Assembly: GCF_010729665.1 (NCBI RefSeq)
Contig: NZ_AP022610.1
Coordinates: forward strand, 1,116,001-1,180,000
Length of the DNA stretch: 64,000 nt
Direction: 5' to 3'
Source of the DNA: Mycolicibacterium madagascariense
GTDB taxonomy: Bacteria > Actinomycetota > Actinomycetes > Mycobacteriales > Mycobacteriaceae
A program made the position numbers and the translations under genes. Below are positions 18,501-26,119 of the stretch, piece after piece (positions within the stretch are counted from its first letter, which is position 1; each line of letters starts with the position of its first letter). A model generated the notes under the pieces. That model ran no database searches and was not told the origin of the DNA. It worked only from the letters and a program-made list of their open reading frames with translations.

Positions 18501-19907
18501 GACCGTGTTCGCCGTCGAGCTCGACACGTACAGCCGGGTGCCGTCCTGCTTGACCGCGAGACCGTCGGGCGCGGTGCCTGCGGCGAACGTGCCGACCACC
18601 GATCCGGTGATGGTGTCGATCACCGTGACGGTGCCCGCATCCCGATTGGTCACGTAGGCACGGGTATTCGTCGCGGCGATGGCGCTGCCACCGCTCGTCC
18701 CCGGGACGTCGGTGCGCACCCCGAGTGGGATGGCGCTGATGGGGATGTCGAGTTGTACGGGTGCCTTCGTGGTCCCGTCGGAGACGGTGACCGTCATGGC
18801 GATGGTGGTGGGCTGACCGGTGACGCCCGCCTGGATGCGCTGCGCGGTGGTGGGGGTGTAGGTGAAGGCGCCACTGCTGGCATTGAAGACGAGTGTTCCC
18901 GCGGTGGGCTTGGTAGTCAGGGTGAGGGAGACCGCAGATCCCTCCGGGTCGGAGCCGACCACCTGACCCTTCACCACACCCGTCGTCGGGTCGGTCGTCG
19001 AGATGACGGCCGTGGCCGTCGGGGTCCCGTTCACCGCGGTGTTCAGCGCCGCGGTCGCGGCGAGGCTCTTGGCGGTCGTGGTGACACTCGCGGTGGGGGC
19101 CGTCGCGGTGTCCGGGATGCCGATCTCGCGGCGGGCGGCAGCGAGCAGCATCCACCCGATCGGCGAATCGGCCAGCCCGCGCTCGAGTGAGGTGAGCAGC
19201 GACGAGATCATCGGCGTGACGAGTCTTCTCACGATCGTGGCGATCGTGACCGGAGCCGGCTTCGCGGTGACGGGGGTCAGTGCGACCGGCGTCGTCGCCA
19301 CGGTCGTCGCCGCCACGCTCACCGCAGTCGTCGCGGCCGACGGGGCGGTGTCCGGCGCGGCAGCTGCGGCGGTTTTGGGCGCCTGCGCCACAGCCGAATT
19401 CGCGACCTTGGTGGTCGGCTTGGTGGACGCGGTCTTGGCCGTGGGGGAGTCGGAGTCCGCGGTGCGACCGGAGCCGTTGTCCTGCTTGGTCGTCGAGGCG
19501 TGCCGGTGCTTCGAGGTGTGGGCACCGCCCGAGGACGACACCGACACCCCGGGCGCCACGTCGACGGTGCTGGCCGAACCGGTGCTGGGCGAACCGGTGC
19601 TGGGCGAACCGGTGGTGGGCGAGGACGTGGCGGGCGTGGTGGCCGAGGACCCGGTGGAGGACCCGGTGGTGGCCCCGCCGTGCGCGGATTCGGTACCGCC
19701 GGGAGTCTGCGCGGTGGTGCCCTCCGACGCGGTCTGACCGCCCGCCGTCGACGACGACGCACCGCCGCTCTGACTGTTCGCCGACGACGAGTCGCTCGTC
19801 GTATCGGGGTTTGCCCAGGCGATGCCTGCGGGTGCGGCGATCGCCGTACCGATACCGAGGGCGACGGCCAGGGCACCGATGCGACCGACGAATTCACTGT
19901 GCTTCAA
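15561..19907 (-). CDS. Giant secreted glycosidase with beta-propeller and Ig-like repeats
   Basis: About 1448 residues. An N-terminal signal peptide (FVGRIGALAVALGIGTAIAA, cleavage after AWA near residue 32) is followed by a Ser/Thr/Gly/Pro-rich linker. Next come one cadherin/VCBS-like Ig repeat, a YVTN-type beta-propeller (repeats like RAYVTNRDAGTVTVIDT), four more Ig-like repeats (DGTFTYTPT, DSFTVTVSDG), and a C-terminal clan-A glycosidase domain. Acid/base Glu1241 lies in YEVWNEPNGW and nucleophile Glu1360 in IWATEYGQP. I prefer a TTG start at 19907 because GTGAGGT precedes it and it gives a normal signal peptide; ATG 19982 adds 25 residues and has no ribosome site. It is paralogous to the glycosidase at 28982. 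Confidence 0.85.
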   Translation of the reverse strand: MKHSEFVGRIGALAVALGIGTAIAAPAGIAWANPDTTSDSSSANSQSGGASSSTAGGQTASEGTTAQTPGGTESAHGGATTGSSTGSSATTPATSSPTTGSPSTGSPSTGSASTVDVAPGVSVSSSGGAHTSKHRHASTTKQDNGSGRTADSDSPTAKTASTKPTTKVANSAVAQAPKTAAAAAPDTAPSAATTAVSVAATTVATTPVALTPVTAKPAPVTIATIVRRLVTPMISSLLTSLERGLADSPIGWMLLAAARREIGIPDTATAPTASVTTTAKSLAATAALNTAVNGTPTATAVISTTDPTTGVVKGQVVGSDPEGSAVSLTLTTKPTAGTLVFNASSGAFTYTPTTAQRIQAGVTGQPTTIAMTVTVSDGTTKAPVQLDIPISAIPLGVRTDVPGTSGGSAIAATNTRAYVTNRDAGTVTVIDTITGSVVGTFAAGTAPDGLAVKQDGTRLYVSSSTANTVTVIDTATGTVKATIAVTAPGDPTMSPTGTSVYVLNSGTASVTRISTATNKVAATYKLPPGSRATGIAASADNTKVYVTSDAGDGTTSVLVFSTSSSATAVKIGQLGGAATSLTVSPNNATVYVGSDAGTLTVIDAKTRAVVRTIAVGGVPSSVAVSRDASAVVVTDDTGRVAVFDAASGVLLHDVTTHPASGTAAQQVSAVSPDGTELYVTDPGGGTVRIVSLVPPNTPPSVGTPVSGTPGTATGAVTGSLGATDADGDHLTYTVTGAPSRGKVTVNADGTFTYTPTAAARHAAAQSGGATTDSFTVTVSDGRRGVVTTTVQVAISPTNKAPTATATVGTPNGATGVVTGSVKGSDADKDTVTYTPVSGPAKGTVTVTATGTFVYTPDAAARHAAMKPGATAADKQDSFTVAVDDGHGGVATVAVTVKIGPANAAPTGGNGTITQVDPRTGVVTGTLSATDADGDTLTYKASSPKKGTLVVNADGSFTYTPSIAARDAASAANAGAATQSEDIRITVTDGYGGTATFTLSAPITPYPPGNRPPGNGQNTVTSTSSALGTVTGVVSAVDPEGDPLTYTVTTGPTKGVLTLDATTGAYTYTPTVDARYTALATPGVDTDTFTVTVSDGLGGTMTQAVSVTIAPPSATAVDQRPTTVAINAPDFLLYTQAQLNTALDALQATGIDTIRVMIAWASVQPVQGWSLDWSAVDRVINTATARGITVLGVLNSTPYWAVTPGTLPVSGSPNDPAQFAKFAALVAARYKGKVASYEVWNEPNGWQYWQPGPDAKKYTALLKAAYTAIKGADPNALVVAGALGSVIDFGNFTENPVRFVTEMYAAGAAGYFDALSFHPYLYNNPFSTSGGNPESALSQVKRIYQLMVANGDGNKKIWATEYGQPASVVSEANQASFIGDFLRAWRNLPFAGPAFIHTLVDWNSSDPTEASFGIYHKDWTPKPAVAVIEQVLSENEAIEAAAAAAAQKV
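19576..19620. repeat. Three 15-bp tandem repeats in the linker of the giant glycosidase
   Basis: GAACCGGTGCTGGGC occurs twice and then once with a single change (GGTGGTGGGC). On the coding strand this gives repeated GSPST units, a likely site of length variation. Confidence 0.7.
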
Positions 19908-20251
19908 CGTCCATACCTCACTGGTCAGCACCGAGCCGCCCGCGTCTACGAGACCGCGGGCCGGCACTGTGTTGGGGTTCATTTCGGGTTTGACGTCGCC
20001 GTTAGTTTAACGCTTTTATAACGTTGCTGCATCTGTCCATGAAAGATTTGCCGGGGCCGGTCTGAATCGGTTAAACGTGCACTTTGGAGCGGTTTATACC
20101 ATTAGCCTGATATTCCCAAATATGTTTGCTCGTGCGCCCGAATTTCCTACTCGCCGGTAACTGCCTTGGAATCTCCTGGCAAATGACCGCGCGCCACGGA
20201 ACGCGCCGCTGACGGCTCGATCGCGCCGCTGGGGCATGCGTCAGACGAACG
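19908..20251 (-). promoter_or_regulatory. AT-rich upstream region of the giant glycosidase
   Basis: The ~270 bp between the sugar-binding protein and the glycosidase hold no gene. They are clearly less GC-rich than the flanks, with stretches such as GTTATAAAAGCGTTAAAC and AATGGTATAAACC on the minus strand that could serve as -10 elements. TTTGCCAG occurs on the minus strand at 20176-20183, as in the other promoter regions of this locus. Confidence 0.35.
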
Positions 20252-21337
20252 TCAGGACGCGTTGCCCCAGCACTTCTTCCGGCCGTCGGCCACGGTGATG
20301 CTCGGGACGCCGCGCTGGGGGTCATCGGTGACCAGGGCGACGCCGGTGGTGATCATGTCGACGCCGTAGTCCGGCACGGGTCGCGTCTGGTCCTTGAGGA
20401 AGGCGGCGATGGCATCGATGCCCCGCGTGGCCATCTCGCGGGGGTACTGCTGGGCGGTCGCCCCGAGGACGCCGGAGGCGACCAGTTGCATCCCCGGACG
20501 GCACCCACCGTCGACGGAGACCATGGTCGCGCGGTGGCCGGCGCTGGCCAGCACGTCGGCGGCGCCACGGGCGGCGGGCTCGTTGATGGTGTACACCAGA
20601 TCGACGTCGGGGTCCTGCTGCAGACAGCGCCGCATCGCCTCCCGGCCGCCGTCCACGGCGCCGAAGGTGGCCTCGTGGCAGGCGATTCGGTAGGTGCCGT
20701 ACCGGTACGGTCCGGTCGGCGCTTCGTCACCGTTGCGGCTCGGATCGGCCAGCGGGATGCCCATGCCCTCCAGGAATCCCTGGTCGCGGTTGAAGTCGGA
20801 CTCCACCGCGCGGTTGACGAACAGGTCGAGCATCGCGATGACGACCGGCTGGCCCCGCATCTTCTCGGCCGCCCACGCTCCGATGAGCCTGCCCGCTTCG
20901 AAGTTGTCGGTCGCATAGGTGATGTCGGCGGCCGCCGGGTCGTTGGGCCTGGTGTCCAGCGCGACGACGAAGATCCCCGCCCTGCGGGCGCGCTTGAGAG
21001 CGCCGTCGACCGCCTGTCCGCTCGGCGTGATCATGATGGCCTTGTCACCGCGTTCGATCGCGGCGTCGATGGCGTGAATCTGACCGTCCACGTCGCCATC
21101 CCGGTCACCCGATGCCACGGACAGTTGCAGGCCGTCGGCCGCCGCGCGCTCCTGTGCGCCCCGTTGGATCTCCACGAAGTACGGGTTGGTCGTGGTCTTG
21201 ACGATGAGCGCGACCCCGTCCGAGGGGTGGCTCTGGCTGTCGGCACTCCCGCACGCGGTGAACACCGTGACGAGCAGGCTGCCCACGACCGACGCGCCGA
21301 GCAGTCGTCGGCGGCCCCGTTCGAATCGGTGGATCAT
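20252..21337 (-). CDS. Sugar ABC-type substrate-binding lipoprotein (RbsB-like)
   Basis: A 361-residue periplasmic binding protein of the ribose/LacI type. A twin-Arg-like N-terminus and hydrophobic stretch end in VTVFTACG, a lipobox with Cys29. The mature part has the family opening VALIVKTTTNPYFVEIQRGA, a middle IYATDNFEAGRL-like block and DLVYTINEPAARGAADVLAS. It lies 41 bp downstream of the GT-C gene in the same direction, so it is probably in the operon. No permease or ATPase gene is near it, so it may borrow a distant transporter or act as a sensor of polysaccharide fragments. Confidence 0.88.
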   Translation of the reverse strand: MIHRFERGRRRLLGASVVGSLLVTVFTACGSADSQSHPSDGVALIVKTTTNPYFVEIQRGAQERAAADGLQLSVASGDRDGDVDGQIHAIDAAIERGDKAIMITPSGQAVDGALKRARRAGIFVVALDTRPNDPAAADITYATDNFEAGRLIGAWAAEKMRGQPVVIAMLDLFVNRAVESDFNRDQGFLEGMGIPLADPSRNGDEAPTGPYRYGTYRIACHEATFGAVDGGREAMRRCLQQDPDVDLVYTINEPAARGAADVLASAGHRATMVSVDGGCRPGMQLVASGVLGATAQQYPREMATRGIDAIAAFLKDQTRPVPDYGVDMITTGVALVTDDPQRGVPSITVADGRKKCWGNAS

Positions 21338-21378
21338 CTCAGCGTTCCCCTCGCTCCAGTCCGTCGATCACCGCGCCG

Positions 21379-23055
21379 TCAGCTCTCCGGGGCTGGGTCG
21401 AGCACCTTGTAGAGTCGCCAATTGGGTTGACTGTCACCGTCGTTGGGAATCTCCAACTCCAGCGTCGCGATGTCGGCACCCGTGTCGTAGAGCGTCGGAT
21501 AGCGCAGGTTGAGGGCATCGGAGCGGCCCCGGCCGGTCGGGGGGACCGCCAGCAGGTAGCGGATGCCGCTGTCGACGGGGTCGTTGAGTAGGGCGGTGAC
21601 GTCCGGATCGGAGGGCACCACGAAGGTCTGCGGACGGGGTGAGGCGGCCAGTATCGCGAAGCCGTAGACCGTGTCGGTGATGACGGAACTGTCTGGCAGA
21701 TGCAGGTTCTCGAGGTATCGCGCGATTTGGCGTTCGGTCGAGAACGACGCCGCGATGCGACGCTCGAGCGCCTTGCGGGGGCTGGTGCTGTCGGGGTCGG
21801 GGGACAGGACCGCCCCCAGCGCGTACTCCTGGGGAGCGTACTTCGGCAGGCTCATCCCCCACGCCGTGAACGGCACGCAGATCGCGAGCGCCAGCAGCAC
21901 CGGCAGATAGGCGAACCGCGAGTGCCGCCCCGGGTCGGGAATCCTGGGCGGTGGCGCATACCTGCCGCGCCGCTTGACCACGGCGGGCATTCCGTCAGGC
22001 ACGGCCAGCACGGCCAGGAATGCCGTCAGCGGGACGGCGATGATGTAGAAGCGCAGGAACGGAAACGTCGATCCCGTTGCGTAACTGAGAGCCTGAAACG
22101 TCAGCGCGGCGCCGAAGATCGCCACCGGCACGATCAGCACCTGCCAGCGGGACTGCCGCCGGCGGCGCACCAGTGCCCACGTCGCGATCGGCAGCAGGGT
22201 CGGCGCCATCAGGAAGATGCACGCGAGGGCGAACCCGACGCCGGTGCCGAAGGTCGGTGCCTGCTGCCCGGACTGTTCGAGGATGGCGGCGTTGCCGTAC
22301 TGAGAGGTGAACTGCGCGAACGCTTCTCCGGTGATCAGCCAACTGATCACCGCCCAGCCGAGGAACGCCGCCGTGCCCGGGCCGCTGACCATCAGCAGAT
22401 CCAGCAGGGCCCGGCGCAGCCGCGGTCGAGCCCGCGCCCGCAGATAGGTGGTGGTCCCGACCACCAGGCCGGCGGCGGCGATGCACGCCACGGCGTCGTA
22501 GCGGGTGAGATAGGCCAGCCCCATGGCGATGCCGCCCGCGGTCACGAGGTGGTGCACGTCGTCGTCGGCCATCCACAGGATGAGCCGCCGCACGGCCCAA
22601 CTCATGAAGAAGATGAACGGCGCCTCGCTCATCCCGTTGGAGCCGTAGAACACGATCATCGGGTTGACGGCGAAGAGGACGGCGACGGCGAGCGAGTAGG
22701 CCCGCGGCAGACCGCGATCGATTCCCGCGCTGAGGATCTGCAGCACCGCGCCGGCCATGAACAGCGCCGACATGGCGCTACCCGACAGCGCCCGCGCCGT
22801 CACGTCCGGCCACCACGGGCTGAGCGCAATCCACGGGATCTCGACCAGCGCGGTCAGCGGGGTGAAGATGAAGCCGATGGCCGCCAGATGCGGGTCGCGG
22901 CTGAACAACACCGACTGCGCGGCGGACACCCTGGCCAGCGAGTCACCGATGATGAAGCCGTGACGGACCTGCAGCCAGTACCCGACGACGAGGTACCCCA
23001 GCAGCGAGGCGCAGCACACCCCGATCTTGAGTCGCCGGTCGGTGTGTCGGGTCAT
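21379..23055 (-). CDS. Multi-spanning GT-C type membrane glycosyltransferase
   Basis: A 558-residue integral membrane protein with roughly ten predicted membrane segments and a C-terminal soluble portion of about 150 residues. The first external loop has HGFIIGDSLARVSAAQSV, with an Asp where GT-C enzymes (PMT/ArnT-like) place their catalytic acid. Such enzymes transfer sugars from polyprenyl-phosphate donors outside the membrane. I start it at ATG 23055, which overlaps the GT2 stop by 4 nt; the open frame extends to 23847 but that part is antisense-shadow sequence inside the GT2 gene. Confidence 0.85.
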   Translation of the reverse strand: MTRHTDRRLKIGVCCASLLGYLVVGYWLQVRHGFIIGDSLARVSAAQSVLFSRDPHLAAIGFIFTPLTALVEIPWIALSPWWPDVTARALSGSAMSALFMAGAVLQILSAGIDRGLPRAYSLAVAVLFAVNPMIVFYGSNGMSEAPFIFFMSWAVRRLILWMADDDVHHLVTAGGIAMGLAYLTRYDAVACIAAAGLVVGTTTYLRARARPRLRRALLDLLMVSGPGTAAFLGWAVISWLITGEAFAQFTSQYGNAAILEQSGQQAPTFGTGVGFALACIFLMAPTLLPIATWALVRRRRQSRWQVLIVPVAIFGAALTFQALSYATGSTFPFLRFYIIAVPLTAFLAVLAVPDGMPAVVKRRGRYAPPPRIPDPGRHSRFAYLPVLLALAICVPFTAWGMSLPKYAPQEYALGAVLSPDPDSTSPRKALERRIAASFSTERQIARYLENLHLPDSSVITDTVYGFAILAASPRPQTFVVPSDPDVTALLNDPVDSGIRYLLAVPPTGRGRSDALNLRYPTLYDTGADIATLELEIPNDGDSQPNWRLYKVLDPAPES

Positions 23056-24590
23056 GACGGGGCGGGGCCGCCTTCCGAACCGGCGTCGGGTTTGGCCGCC
23101 AGACCGTGAAAGGTCTTCTCCCAGTAAGACGGATTGCGAATCATCTGATACATGCCCTTGGTGGCGGCGACGCTCATCATCAACCAGAACACCGGCACGG
23201 TGAGTGCGGCGGTCAGCAGGTCGGAGCGGTCGTCCTCCCGCAGCGCGATCAGGTTCATGAAGACCGTCGCGGCATTGCCCAGGACCAGGGCGATGAGGGC
23301 GGGGAAGTAGACGAACCACGGAAAGACGTCCTCCACCAACGCCGGTTGGCCGAGGAACCACACCGCCGTGATGAGCCAGAAGGCCATGTTCAGCACCGCG
23401 ATGACCGGGGTTCCGGCGAGCACCAGGTTGAACCGCAGGAAGCTCCGTGGGCCGATCGTGCGCAGCAGCCGCGCGGGATGGCGGATCTGTACCAGCCAGG
23501 TCTGCAGGTAGCCCTTGTACCACCGCGAGCGTTGTCGCACCCAGTTGATCGGGTCGCTGTTGGCCTCCTCCAGCGTCGACGAGTCGATGACGGCGGTGCG
23601 ATATCCGTTGGCCGCGATGCGAATTCCGAGATCGGCGTCCTCGGTGACGTTGAAGGGATCCCACGCCCCGATGCGTTCCAGGACGTCGCGGCGGAGATGA
23701 TTCGACGTGCCGCCCAACGGAATTGCCGACGTGCTGCCCATCATGCCGGGCAGCAGATACCCGAACCACAGCGCGTACTCCGCGGTGAACCACGCCGTGA
23801 GCAGATTCTGATGGCCGTTGTGATAGACGAGCTTGGCCTGCACGCACGCGACGGTGTCGGGCAGATCCTTGAAGGCGGCGACGACCCGTCGCAGCTGCAG
23901 CGGCTCCGGGAGATCCTCGGCGTCGAAGATCGTGACGACCTCACCGGTCGCGAAGTGCAGGCCGTAGTTGCAGGCCTTGGGTTTGGTGCGCGGTTCGGCG
24001 GGCGGCACCAGCACGATCGTGATCGCGTCGGAATCCTCGCAATTGCGGGCGGCGCTGATCGTGACGTCGTCATCGGCCTCCAGCAAGAGGAGCACCTGGA
24101 GCTTGTCCTCCGGATACTCCAGGGCGGCCATCGCGCCGATGAGGTCGCCCACCACCTCGAGCTCCCCGTATGCGGGCACCAGGATGGTGTAGCGGGGGAG
24201 CTCGTCGTCGGTCAGCGCCCTGGCCGCCTCGTCGGTGATCACGATGGGCCGCGAATTGAGTCCCTCGCGGAAGATCAGCACCCGGTCGAGCATGGTCAGC
24301 AGATAGCCCAGCGTGCAGACGGCGATGACCCCGACCGCGGTGACCATGGGCTGCCAGATCGCACACACCACCGAGACGACGAGCATCGTCCACAGGGCGA
24401 CCCGCTGCCAACGGGTGACGGTGATCGACGCCGAGCGCGTCGGGTTGTCGTCGCGCAGACCGTTGATCGCCCGGTCCAGAATCCAGTGCTGCTCGGCGAC
24501 GGTCACGGTCGCCGGCGAGGGACGCACCGCCGCGGTGTCGGGCGCCTGCGCCGTGGCGGGTGTCGTCGGCCGTTCGAGTTGGTCGGTCAC
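23052..24590 (-). CDS. BcsA-like family 2 glycosyltransferase (processive polysaccharide synthase)
   Basis: A 512-residue inverting synthase that probably polymerises and exports a polysaccharide. It has two N-terminal membrane segments (about 62-100), a cytosolic GT2 domain, then three or four C-terminal membrane segments (about 387-478). Catalytic motifs are all present: EADDD (171-175), FDAED (222-226), TED (316-318) and QRSRW (353-357). There is no PilZ domain, so c-di-GMP control as in classical cellulose synthase is not expected. Both ends overlap neighbours by 4 nt. The polymer is not identifiable from sequence; cellulose-like beta-glucan is one option. Confidence 0.92.
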   Translation of the reverse strand: MTDQLERPTTPATAQAPDTAAVRPSPATVTVAEQHWILDRAINGLRDDNPTRSASITVTRWQRVALWTMLVVSVVCAIWQPMVTAVGVIAVCTLGYLLTMLDRVLIFREGLNSRPIVITDEAARALTDDELPRYTILVPAYGELEVVGDLIGAMAALEYPEDKLQVLLLLEADDDVTISAARNCEDSDAITIVLVPPAEPRTKPKACNYGLHFATGEVVTIFDAEDLPEPLQLRRVVAAFKDLPDTVACVQAKLVYHNGHQNLLTAWFTAEYALWFGYLLPGMMGSTSAIPLGGTSNHLRRDVLERIGAWDPFNVTEDADLGIRIAANGYRTAVIDSSTLEEANSDPINWVRQRSRWYKGYLQTWLVQIRHPARLLRTIGPRSFLRFNLVLAGTPVIAVLNMAFWLITAVWFLGQPALVEDVFPWFVYFPALIALVLGNAATVFMNLIALREDDRSDLLTAALTVPVFWLMMSVAATKGMYQMIRNPSYWEKTFHGLAAKPDAGSEGGPAPS

Positions 24591-26119
24591 GACGCTGCCG
24601 CCGGCGGGCTCTGCGCGGCGACCAGGGCACGGCCGAAGCCGGTCAGCAGGTCGGCGTCCTTGAACGTCGGTGTCCGCTCGTCGAGTACGGCGTTGCCGCG
24701 GAAGAGCAGGGTCAGCAGGGTGCGCAGCGTCGACGTCAGGTCGGTCGACGGCGTCGGGAAGGGGGCATCCGGCCGGTGGTCGTCGACGGCGAAGATGGTC
24801 ACACGCTCGGCCAGATCGGCGTTGCCCCAGGCGAATTGCAGTGCATTCCAGGTAATGAGCAGCTTGTCGTCGACGACGGACGCCAGCTGGCCGGTGACGC
24901 CCATTCCGAGATTGACGGGGCGCAGTGCGCTGAAGCGGGCACCCGTCAGACCGTAGAGCACCCGGCCGGGATACACGCCGAAGGAGAAGGGCCGTTCACT
25001 GATCAGGCTGTCGACCACCAGGGTTCGGGGCCGAGACAGCTTGTCCCACCTAAAGCTTCCGGTGTCGGCCACCATCGTCTGCCGGACGAGGACCGCCTTC
25101 GCGCCGTACAGGCGGTTCACGTCGTTGAAGTCTCGCGTGGCGACGGTCGACCAGGTCGGGGGAGTGACGAGCGGACGGCCGGGTACCAGTGGCGCCGGGC
25201 TGGAGCGCGAGATCGCCGCCGTCGTCGTGTCGGCGGGCAACGGCAGGGTCGCCAGCACCACGGCGACCCCGACGACCATCGGGATGCCCGACCACACCTG
25301 TTTGGCCGCAAGCGGTTCGATCTTGCGCTCTAGAACCTGCTTGGGCATGCCGCGCCGCGCGGCGGCGAACATCGCCAGACCGACGACGGCCATGGCGGTC
25401 AGGGCGGGCACCTCCTGATAGACCTGGAGTGGGGCATCGGTGAACGTGCTGTCGATGAGGATGAGGACGGCGAAGCCCACGATCCACGCGAACACTGATC
25501 CCCAGAATCCGCGACGAATGGTGCGGCCCACGGCAATTCCCGTACCGACCCCCGCGATGACCAACGCGGCACTGCCCGCCGCGAAGTTACCCCCGCCCAG
25601 TGAGGCGACCGTCAGCTGATAGGGGAGCGGGAACACCAGCAGCAGGAATCCCCACACCCACGCGAAGCGCATCACCGGGCGCAGTCCGAACAGCACGGTG
25701 CAGCAGCAGACGACGTAGAGCCACATCGCCAGCAGGTCGAGCCGAAGGAGGTTGAAGTACAGCGCATACCGCGGCATCAGGACGCCCTGCAGCAGCACGG
25801 CCAGCACGAAGCCCATCACGCCGACGATGACGTCGGTCTGGCGGTCGTGGATGGGCAGCTCGGTCCGGTGCCGACGGGCCACGCCGATGGCGACCAGGAT
25901 CGCCGCCGCCGGCACGGTCCACACGTAGGCGCCCAGGCTCTCCGCGCGGCTCGTTGCAGCGAGGCTGAACAGGCTGGCACGGAACGCGACGCACGCCGCG
26001 ATCGCGATGATGGCCCACCGCGCCACCAGGCGGTAGGTGGGGTGCAGGGCATAGATCCACCCTGCGAACGCTGCTCGCCGCCGCGGCGGGGCGATCGCCG
26101 GACTGACCGCCGTGCTCAC
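24587..26119 (-). CDS. Polytopic membrane protein with exosortase-like N-terminal half
   Basis: A 510-residue protein. About eight membrane segments occupy the first 310 residues, then an exported domain of ~200 residues follows. The segment LRLDLLAMWLYVVCCCTVLFG and the FPLPYQL motif recall exosortase/archaeosortase proteins, and many exosortases carry an EpsI-like C-terminal domain, which the second half could be. I cannot find the usual exosortase Cys-Arg-His set in the expected places, so this is likeness of layout, not proof. It overlaps the BcsB-like and GT2 genes by 4 nt each, implying one complex. Confidence 0.6.
   Translation of the reverse strand: MSTAVSPAIAPPRRRAAFAGWIYALHPTYRLVARWAIIAIAACVAFRASLFSLAATSRAESLGAYVWTVPAAAILVAIGVARRHRTELPIHDRQTDVIVGVMGFVLAVLLQGVLMPRYALYFNLLRLDLLAMWLYVVCCCTVLFGLRPVMRFAWVWGFLLLVFPLPYQLTVASLGGGNFAAGSAALVIAGVGTGIAVGRTIRRGFWGSVFAWIVGFAVLILIDSTFTDAPLQVYQEVPALTAMAVVGLAMFAAARRGMPKQVLERKIEPLAAKQVWSGIPMVVGVAVVLATLPLPADTTTAAISRSSPAPLVPGRPLVTPPTWSTVATRDFNDVNRLYGAKAVLVRQTMVADTGSFRWDKLSRPRTLVVDSLISERPFSFGVYPGRVLYGLTGARFSALRPVNLGMGVTGQLASVVDDKLLITWNALQFAWGNADLAERVTIFAVDDHRPDAPFPTPSTDLTSTLRTLLTLLFRGNAVLDERTPTFKDADLLTGFGRALVAAQSPPAAAS

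Noticed and set aside
15028..19155. A 1375-codon alternative frame across the giant glycosidase and methyltransferase
   Set aside because: The true frame shows signal peptide, repeats and a glycosidase domain; this one is Arg/His/Gly-rich noise.
23056..23847. N-terminal extension of the GT-C glycosyltransferase
   Set aside because: It overlaps the GT2 gene out of frame; ATG 23055 with an ATGA overlap and immediate membrane segment is the better start.
23052..24590. c-di-GMP control through a PilZ domain in the GT2 synthase
   Set aside because: The protein ends soon after the last membrane segments; no RxxxR or DxSxxG motif is present.
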